Positions 58,752 to 64,000 of a DNA stretch of 64,000 nt are shown in pieces. Numbering within the stretch: the stretch's first letter is position 1; every line of letters begins with the position of its first letter. Source of the stretch: Falsiroseomonas frigidaquae (lineage in GTDB: Bacteria; Pseudomonadota; Alphaproteobacteria; Acetobacterales; Acetobacteraceae); contig NZ_JAAVTX010000006.1 of NCBI RefSeq assembly GCF_012163145.1, positions 124,001 to 188,000 on the forward strand, read 5' to 3'. The notes below the pieces were generated by a model, which was given only the letters and a program-made list of their open reading frames with translations, had not been told where the DNA came from and did no database searches. Position numbers and translations under genes: made by a program.

Positions 58752-60278
58752 ATGATCGACTTCCCGGCCTTCGGCTCCGCCGTCGCCATGCTGGCTGGAT
58801 CGCCTTCGGCCTGGATATGGGTGGTGCCCGGCCTGCTGATCGGGCTGGTCTTCGGTGCGCTGCCCGGCATCTCCGTCTCTATGGCCATGGCGCTGGTGCT
58901 GCCGGCCTCGCTCTACATGGACTTCCTGCCGGCGATCATCTTCCTGACCTCGGTCTATACCGGGGCGGGTTTCGGCGGATCGATCCCCGCCGTGCTGATC
59001 AACATCCCCGGCACCTCCTCCGCCGTCGCCACCACCTTCGACGGCTACCCGATGGCGCGGAAGGGCCAGCACAGCGAGGCGCTGGGGGCGGCGCTCTTCG
59101 CCTCCTGCATCGGCGTGCTGATCTCCTACATCGTGCTGTTCGTGCTGGTGCAGCCGCTGGCCGAGATCGTGCTGCGGATCGGGCCGTATGAGATGGCGGC
59201 GATCGGCATCTGGGGCCTGGTGCTGCTCGGCTCCATCGGCGGATCCTCCGTGGCGAAGGGCCTGTTCGCGGCCGCCATCGGCGTGCTGTGCGGCACGGTG
59301 GGGATGAACACGGCGGGCTACATGCGCGGCGACATGGGCATATCCTGGCTGCTGGACGGCGTGCCCACGATTCCGGCGATGGTCGGGCTGCTGGCGGCCA
59401 GCCAGTTGTTCGCCCTGGTGAATGCCAAGTTCATCGTGGAGGCGGAGGAACACCGCACCATCAGCCTGCGCCGCATCCTGGATGGCGGCGTGATGGTGCT
59501 TCGCCACCCGGTGACGCTGCTGCGCGGCACCGCCATCGGCATCTTCGTCGGGGCGGTGCCGGGCATCGGGTCCTCCATCGCCAACCTGATCTCCTATGGC
59601 GAGACGCGGCGCGCATCGAAGGATCCGGACAGCTTCGGCAAGGGCAATCCGGAGGGTGTGATCGCCGCGGAATCGGCCAACAGCTCCTCCGAGGGCGGGT
59701 CGATGGCGACGATGCTGGCGCTCGGCATCCCGGGCGGCGGCGCCACGGCGATTCTGCTGGCGGCCTTCGCCATGCACAACGTCATCGGCGGCCCGCGCTT
59801 CATGGAGCAGAACCGGGACATCGTCTATGCGATCATCCTGTCCAACTTCGCCCAGGCCTTCGTGCTGCTGCTGGTCGGCGGCGCTTTCGTCTTTGTCGCC
59901 AGCACCATCGTCCGGCTGCCGCTGCGCTACCTGATTCCCTCGGTCCTGGTGATGTCCACCATGGGCGCCTTCGCCATCGAGGGCTCCATCGCCGGGCCGC
60001 TGACGCTCCTGGTCTTCGCGGTGCTGGGCTGGCTGATGTCCCGCTACGGCTTCCCGGTGGCGGCGGTGGTGGTGGGCCTGCTGCTCGGCAAGCTGATCGA
60101 GACGGAGATGCTGCGCGCCTGGCAGTTGGCCGGCGGCGACGCGATGTATGTATTCGAGCATCCGGTCGCGGTCGGCATCATCGTGGTGATGTTCGTCTCG
60201 CTCGGCCTGTCGGTGCGCCGCGACCTGCGGCGGCGAGCCGCGCTGAAGGCGCAGGCCGTGGTGGTTTCGGCCGACTGA
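58752..60278 (+). CDS. Tripartite tricarboxylate transporter large permease (TctA)
   Basis: TctA-family permease of 508 residues with about 12 membrane helices. Conserved family segments: LVFGALPGISVSMAMALVLP, YTGAGFGGSIPAVLINIPG, GTSSAVATTFDGYPMARKG, and in the second half GAVPGIGSSIANLISYG and GIPGGGATAILLAAF. The two matching Gly/Pro-rich motifs reflect the inverted repeat of the family. It completes the receptor, small and large permease set, which uses an ion gradient to import a carboxylate. A cupin gene follows. Confidence 0.95.
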   Translation: MIDFPAFGSAVAMLAGSPSAWIWVVPGLLIGLVFGALPGISVSMAMALVLPASLYMDFLPAIIFLTSVYTGAGFGGSIPAVLINIPGTSSAVATTFDGYPMARKGQHSEALGAALFASCIGVLISYIVLFVLVQPLAEIVLRIGPYEMAAIGIWGLVLLGSIGGSSVAKGLFAAAIGVLCGTVGMNTAGYMRGDMGISWLLDGVPTIPAMVGLLAASQLFALVNAKFIVEAEEHRTISLRRILDGGVMVLRHPVTLLRGTAIGIFVGAVPGIGSSIANLISYGETRRASKDPDSFGKGNPEGVIAAESANSSSEGGSMATMLALGIPGGGATAILLAAFAMHNVIGGPRFMEQNRDIVYAIILSNFAQAFVLLLVGGAFVFVASTIVRLPLRYLIPSVLVMSTMGAFAIEGSIAGPLTLLVFAVLGWLMSRYGFPVAAVVVGLLLGKLIETEMLRAWQLAGGDAMYVFEHPVAVGIIVVMFVSLGLSVRRDLRRRAALKAQAVVVSAD

Positions 60279-60341
60279 TCCGGCGATTGACAGGCGTGGC
60301 GGGCGGGAGAAGATTCTCCTCGCCAACAGGGAGGCCGCGAC

Positions 60342-60857
60342 ATGTCCATGACGCTCGAAGACTTCACCGCGCAATGCAAGGCTGCGCTGAAGGACAACCC
60401 CGGCCCGGCCGGACGCGAGAAGGTCTGCGCCCTGGTGCGCGAGGCGCTGAAGGACAGCGCCTTCGTCGCCGCGAACATTCCGGAGGGGACGCCCGAACGG
60501 CATGTCCTCTACGAGGATCCGGAGCTGGGCTTCACCGTCCTCGCCCATGCCTATACCGACGCCAAATCCGGCCCGCCACATGACCATGGCCCGTCCTGGG
60601 CGATCTACGGCCAGGCGGCCGGCGAGACGGTGATGAGCGACTTCGACTGCCTGGCGCGGCCCGAGGGGCTGAAGTCCGGCAAGGCGGTCCGCACCCGCGA
60701 CTACACGCTGCGCCCGGGCGATGCCTATCTGTATGAGCCGGGCGACCTGCACGCGCCGCGCCGCGACGGCCCCACCCGCCTGCTGCGGATCGAGGGCATG
60801 AACATGGATCGCGTCAAGCGCCTGCCCTATACCGAGGTCCAGCCCGCCGGCGCTTGA
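60342..60857 (+). CDS. Cupin-fold protein following the TctCBA operon
   Basis: Cupin-like protein of 171 residues with possible metal ligands in PPHDHGPSWAIYG (two His) and GDLHAPRR (third His), plus an acidic residue between. The pattern resembles cysteine-dioxygenase-type or other small cupin enzymes. It is preceded by GGGAGG and lies 63 bases after the large permease, so it may act on the imported compound. Its last codons are the first copy of a 28-base tandem repeat. Substrate unknown. Confidence 0.82.
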   Translation: MSMTLEDFTAQCKAALKDNPGPAGREKVCALVREALKDSAFVAANIPEGTPERHVLYEDPELGFTVLAHAYTDAKSGPPHDHGPSWAIYGQAAGETVMSDFDCLARPEGLKSGKAVRTRDYTLRPGDAYLYEPGDLHAPRRDGPTRLLRIEGMNMDRVKRLPYTEVQPAGA

Positions 60858-60917
60858 GGCGGATCAGGCGCCCGCCGGCGCTTGAGGCGGATCAGGCGCC
60901 CGCCGGCGCTTGAGGCG
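60842..60917 (+). repeat. 28-base tandem repeat, about 2.7 copies, at end of cupin gene
   Basis: Copies start at 60842, 60870 and 60898, the third incomplete at about 20 bases. The first copy contains the last codons and stop of the cupin gene (cgccggcgcttga). Copies are identical over their shared length, pointing to recent slippage or unequal exchange. Confidence 0.85.
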
Positions 60918-61044
60918 AGAGGCATGCCCGCGGGCGCCTGACGCACAGGCCAGGCCGGCGGTGCCCAGCGGCTACAAGCTGGCCAGGCGGCGAACCCTTC
61001 CCGTCCCGCGGTGTTCATGCCGCGGAACGGGAGGGTTGATCGCC

Positions 61045-61608
61045 ATGAAGATCCACATTCTTGCAACCGGGCTGCTGCTCGGCGCCCAATTGGTACTGGC
61101 ACCTGGCAATGCGAACGCGCAGGCGGCGCATATCCTCACCTACGCCCAGCCGCTTGGTACCGAGGGCGTCAGGGCGGTGCAGGAGGCGCTGCGCCGCGCC
61201 GGTGCCTATAGCGGCCCGGTGGACGGCATCTGGGGGCCGGCGAGCCGCACCGCGCTCGAGGCTTTCCAACAGGGGCGCGGCCTGCAGGTGACCGGCGAGA
61301 TGAACCAGGCGACCGCCGCCACGATGGGCGTGAACCCGGCCCAGTTGCTCGCCGGCGCTCCGGTGCCGCCGCCGGCCGCCACCTCCACCGAGGTGCTGAG
61401 CAACCAGGCGGTGCGCAACGTGCAGACAAGGCTCCGGGCGCTGGGCTTCTATGACGGCGCCCTGGACGGCATCTGGGGTCCCTCGACCCAATCCTCGATC
61501 GAGAAATTTCAGCAGAGCCGCGCGCTGCAGACCACGGGCCAGATCACGCCGGTTACCGCCAGCGCGCTGGGGCTCGACCCGAACAACCTGGAGGCGCCGC
61601 CGCGCTGA
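61045..61608 (+). CDS. Secreted protein with two peptidoglycan-binding domains
   Basis: Exported protein of 187 residues: signal peptide MKIHILATGLLLGAQLVLAP to ANAQA near 28, then two PG_binding_1 repeats, RAVQEALRRAGAYSGPVDGI with WGPASRTALEAFQQ and RNVQTRLRALGFYDGALDGI with WGPSTQSSIEKFQQ, joined by a Pro/Ala linker. It has no catalytic domain, so it may be a cell-wall anchor or an accessory factor. A GGGAGG ribosome binding site fixes the start. It stands alone. Confidence 0.92.
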   Translation: MKIHILATGLLLGAQLVLAPGNANAQAAHILTYAQPLGTEGVRAVQEALRRAGAYSGPVDGIWGPASRTALEAFQQGRGLQVTGEMNQATAATMGVNPAQLLAGAPVPPPAATSTEVLSNQAVRNVQTRLRALGFYDGALDGIWGPSTQSSIEKFQQSRALQTTGQITPVTASALGLDPNNLEAPPR

Positions 61609-61722
61609 CCAGGGCCCTGCCAGCGCCCTGCGGCGACCGCGGCGAGATCATGGCTGCATCCGGGCCGAACTCTGGCCCCCGCGCTTCGTTCAGTTGCTTC
61701 CTGCTACGCAAAGGAAGTGCAG

Positions 61723-61896
61723 ATGATCAAGTGGGCCATCATTTTCGCGGTCGCGGCACTCGTGCTGGCGCTGCTCGGCTTCGGCGGCATTGCCGGCGTG
61801 GCCATGGATATCGCCAAGATCCTGTTCTGGCTGGCTGTCATCATCGCAGTCATCCTGTTCGTGCTGGGACTGACGATCTACAAGAAGGTGACATAG
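61723..61896 (+). CDS. DUF1328 / UPF0391 small membrane protein
   Basis: Membrane protein of 57 residues with two hydrophobic helices: [20 protein letters not shown] and [19 protein letters not shown], separated by [11 protein letters not shown]. This matches the DUF1328 (YtjA-like) family of tiny envelope proteins, often stress-induced, function unknown. AAGGAAG lies five bases before the ATG. A strong hairpin 118 bases downstream may end its transcript. Confidence 0.85.
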   Translation: MIKWAIIFAVAALVLALLGFGGIAGVAMDIAKILFWLAVIIAVILFVLGLTIYKKVT

Positions 61897-62631
61897 CGGG
61901 AAGCCAGCTACCGCCGGTCCCGGTGCGGGCAGTGGCCCGTGCTGCGGCCGGCGGCCTGGGTCTTCGCCCGTTGGGATCCGTGGGCGCCGCTACGCGCGGC
62001 ACCAAGGTCAGAAGGCGGTCCGTTCCGTGATGATGTCCGGAACGGGCCGCCACTGTCGCGCTGCGTCGCCTACAGGATGCAGTCGCTGGCCTGCAGGTTG
62101 TGCGCCCCGGTGATCTCGACCTGGATGTCGCGGCCGATGCCCGCATCACGCGGCGGCGCGCAGCATGGTGAGCGTGGTGAGCGGCCTGCAGGCCATGCTG
62201 ATGAGGCGGACCCGTCTCGAACCCTCAGTGAGCAGCAGTCCACCAGGGCGTCCTAAATAGCGCGACGCACCTCGGCCGGAAGTTCGTCATACGCCTGGCA
62301 AGGATCACCCTTGAGCTTGCTGAACGGCTTGGTGGCGATGCTGTTGCGTATCGCGGGCTTCTACCGAGGGCCGGACATGCAGCAGACCGCCATGCCAGAT
62401 GCCGCGTGCCCGGCGTCGACGCTGAAGGCCGTACCAGCAGAGAGCCGCCACGCACGCCGCCGGCCCAACACCTCCCACTGATATCCCGCGGCAACGGGCC
62501 TGTGGCTGCCGCAGGCGGCGCAGGAGGCCGCCTGCGGCAACGAAGGTTGCACCGACCAGGCAAGTGCCCGTCTGCACCCTGCAAGCCAACAGCAGCAACG
62601 CGAGCGGGACGGGCTTCGATGTCAGCAATGG
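61897..62631. other. Gene-poor stretch with frame fragments
   Basis: About 735 bases without a convincing gene. On the minus strand two short segments in one frame look protein-like: KPFSKLKGDPCQAYDELPAE ending at a stop at 62253, and RDIQVEITGAHNLQASDCIL ending at a stop at 62070, interrupted by stops at 62361 and 62253. A hairpin follows the last stop by 18 bases. This may be a decayed gene or several tiny unrelated ORFs; no family was recognised. Confidence 0.35.
62014..62051. terminator. Strong hairpin, probable terminator
   Basis: The arms 62014-62027 and 62038-62051 form a 14-pair stem with one G-T pair around a ten-base loop. On the minus strand it begins 18 bases after a stop codon and is followed by a T-containing run; on the plus strand it lies 118 bases after the DUF1328 gene. 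It could serve either. Confidence 0.6.
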
Positions 62632-63024
62632 TCAGCGGCGGGCACCGCGCCGCTTCGAGTAGCCATCCGCGTCCATGGAACGTCCGACGTTGCCGCTGCG
62701 CGAATGGACATCGCCCACCAAGCGGCCATATCGGTCCCGGTGGTGCGGCACGACCGTGACAGTGCCACCTCGCGTGCGACGAGCCAGCTCACGTTGCGCA
62801 GCCCGATACCCGCGTTCGCCTCGCTCCGGCGTGTCCACGCCACGAAGACGCACCCGGCCCTGCCGGCATGCAAGGGTGTCGCCGTCCACTGCACGGCAGC
62901 CCGTATAGCGCTGCGGCGCAGCCTCCATCGTGCGCGGCGGCTCGCGCCATTGTGCCTGGGATGCAGCGGGAAGCGATGCTGCGAGGGCAAGCGCCAGGAG
63001 AAGCTTTCGCAGCATTGGGTTCAT
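62632..63024 (-). CDS. Secreted thermonuclease-family (SNase-like) protein
   Basis: Exported staphylococcal-nuclease-fold protein of 130 residues. A signal peptide (LLLALALAASLPAASQAQ) is followed by the nuclease core: D47 and D49 in AVDGDTLAC, R59, D64 and E67 in VRLRGVDTPERG, and R101 in DRYGRLVGDV. These correspond to the Ca2+ ligands and catalytic Arg/Glu/Arg set of the family, so it should cut DNA or RNA outside the cytoplasm. It is on the short side but ends with the family's final helix (GRSMDADGYSK). Two Cys (C43, C53) may form a disulfide. Confidence 0.87.
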   Translation of the reverse strand: MNPMLRKLLLALALAASLPAASQAQWREPPRTMEAAPQRYTGCRAVDGDTLACRQGRVRLRGVDTPERGERGYRAAQRELARRTRGGTVTVVPHHRDRYGRLVGDVHSRSGNVGRSMDADGYSKRRGARR

Positions 63025-63219
63025 TGGCCAATCTCGTCAGGCATTCCAGGAAGCTTAGGCGCGCAAGCTCGCCGGCTCCGGTCAGGTTTCGTCATGGCTT
63101 GTAGCTGGAGCGGAGCGGCGGATACCACCCCGGCCGTGCACGCGCAGTGAATTCGACGTGCAGATTCCCGCTGGCGGCGAAGCGCAGATCGGCGCGCGGC
63201 GCATCGCCCGCCATCCGCC

Positions 63220-64000
63220 CTACATGGCGTGCGCCTGCTTGATAAGCTCCGCTGCACGCTCGCCGATGATCGCGCAGGGCGCCTGCGTATTCCCGGTCGT
63301 CACGCGCGGCATGATGGAACCATCTGCCACCCGCAGGCCTTCCACGCCGTAGACACGGAGCGCGGCATCCACGACCGACATGTCATCGCGCCCCATCTTG
63401 GCCGTACAACTCTGATGCCAGTAGGTGACGGCCGCCTCGCGAATATAGAGCTCGAGCGCCTCGTCATTCAGCTCACCAGGCATTGCTTCGCCCCGCACGA
63501 AGGGGCGGAAGGCCGGCGCATTGCCCAGCGCGCGGCAGAGCTCGATGCAGGACCTGGCGGTCGTCATATCCGCCGGATGGGACAGGAACTCGGTATCGAC
63601 GGCGACGGGCGCCAGCGGATCGGCGCTACGCAGGCGCAAGCTCCCGCGGCTGACGGGATGTGCAAGTCCGGCGAACATCGTCCAGCCATGCGCCGGAACG
63701 CCGCGCGCCGCCGTCTTCTCACTCGGGACCGGGAACTCCACCTGACAGAACAGCAGGTCCGGCACATCCAGATCGGCCCGGCTTTTCCAGTACATGGTCG
63801 CCTCGCTACCGCTGTTCCGCGGCGCGATCGGCTCCGCATATTCCCAGGTACAGCCGAAGGAGACATGGTCCTGGAAGTTGCGGCCGACGCCGGGCAGGTG
63901 CTGGCGGACCGGAATGCCGAAGAGCCCCAGCTCGGCCCGGTCACCGATGCCTGAATGCATCAGCACCTTCGGCGTCTGGATGGCGCCCAGCGACAGCACG
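63220..64000 (-). CDS. GMC-family oxidoreductase, C-terminal part (runs off the window)
   Basis: C-terminal 260 residues of a flavin-dependent GMC oxidoreductase (choline dehydrogenase/glucose oxidase family); the N-terminal FAD-binding half lies beyond the right edge. Visible family motifs: LSLGAIQTPKVLMHSGIG (GMC signature 2), GVGRNFQDHV, the catalytic-His segment YWHQSCTAKMG and the C-terminal RVADGSIMPRVTTGNTQAPC. Probably oxidises an alcohol with electron transfer to quinone or oxygen. The substrate is not determined. Confidence 0.93.
   Translation of the reverse strand, partial: VLSLGAIQTPKVLMHSGIGDRAELGLFGIPVRQHLPGVGRNFQDHVSFGCTWEYAEPIAPRNSGSEATMYWKSRADLDVPDLLFCQVEFPVPSEKTAARGVPAHGWTMFAGLAHPVSRGSLRLRSADPLAPVAVDTEFLSHPADMTTARSCIELCRALGNAPAFRPFVRGEAMPGELNDEALELYIREAAVTYWHQSCTAKMGRDDMSVVDAALRVYGVEGLRVADGSIMPRVTTGNTQAPCAIIGERAAELIKQAHAM

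Noticed and set aside
58437..60752. A minus-strand open frame of 771 codons opposite the TctB and TctA genes
   Set aside because: It is His/Asp/Gln-rich, an expected reflection of membrane-protein codons in very GC-rich DNA.
62305..62628. Minus-strand ORF of about 107 codons with a hydrophobic start, right after the nuclease gene
   Set aside because: TTG start, an Arg-rich middle and an unstructured tail; competing frames in the same stretch look equally protein-like, so the true frame cannot be decided. Covered as a gene-poor region.
1..64000. Prophage, insertion sequence, CRISPR array, tRNA or rRNA
   Set aside because: No integrase, transposase, phage structural gene, regularly spaced repeat array or cloverleaf was seen on inspection; a dedicated tRNA scan was not possible here.

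Overview
The window is a very GC-rich, gene-dense piece of chromosome. Codon use, short intergenic gaps, frequent ATGA/GTGA stop-start overlaps and many Bug/TctC solute receptors point to an alphaproteobacterium, most likely Acetobacteraceae (Roseomonas-like). This assignment is inferred from gene content; there is no rRNA or tRNA to confirm it. I found no prophage, insertion sequence, CRISPR array or classical defence locus. Fifty-seven coding regions are supported: 55 complete as far as can be seen, one (sdhE) with an unresolved start, and one (a GMC oxidoreductase) cut by the right edge. Genes are tight in most places. The largest sparse stretch is about 61.9-62.6 kb.

Region by region. 0-9.1 kb is a catabolic island: three orphan Bug receptors, a CMD/alkylhydroperoxidase pair, a D-2-hydroxyacid dehydrogenase, a cytosine-deaminase-like amidohydrolase, an isochorismatase-type cysteine hydrolase and two alpha/beta-hydrolase-fold proteins. 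9.4-12.4 kb holds a large winged-helix/ATPase regulator and a tiny secreted peptide ORF. 12.5-16.8 kb has an OsmC-like protein and a tandemly duplicated PAS-histidine kinase/response regulator module. 16.9-21.4 kb has a fasciclin-domain protein, an AraC regulator, a small membrane protein and a chemoreceptor. 21.5-24.5 kb has an unknown protein coupled to an ABC-F ATPase.

24.5-29.7 kb looks like acyl-phosphate and polyhydroxyalkanoate metabolism: acetate kinase, a MaoC-phosphotransacylase fusion, a phasin, a ribbon-helix-helix regulator with a probable operator at its start codon, and a PHB-depolymerase-type esterase. 30-37.4 kb holds small membrane proteins, a FrnE-like DsbA protein, mfd with sdhE, and divergent recG. 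37.4-42.5 kb is a Gld-type ABC transporter operon (ATPase, permease, GldG-like protein, DUF4340 protein) ending in a Nudix hydrolase. 42.5-54.7 kb carries two paralogous sensor kinases without nearby regulators, msrP with a small membrane partner, two lipid-linked-sugar-type glycosyltransferases, and one very large protein joining GAF, GGDEF and EAL domains to a hybrid histidine kinase.

54.8-64 kb holds nhaA, an atypical SDR, a complete tripartite tricarboxylate transporter operon (TctC-TctB-TctA) followed by a cupin, a peptidoglycan-binding protein, a DUF1328 protein, a secreted nuclease and the C-terminal part of a GMC oxidoreductase. Overall this reads as a metabolically versatile environmental bacterium: organic-acid capture by Bug receptors, hydrolytic catabolism, storage polymer turnover and heavy investment in signal transduction. 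The least explained parts are the Gld-type operon, the duplicated kinase module, the cyclic-di-GMP/phosphorelay fusion, and several enzyme-fold proteins that have lost a hallmark catalytic residue.
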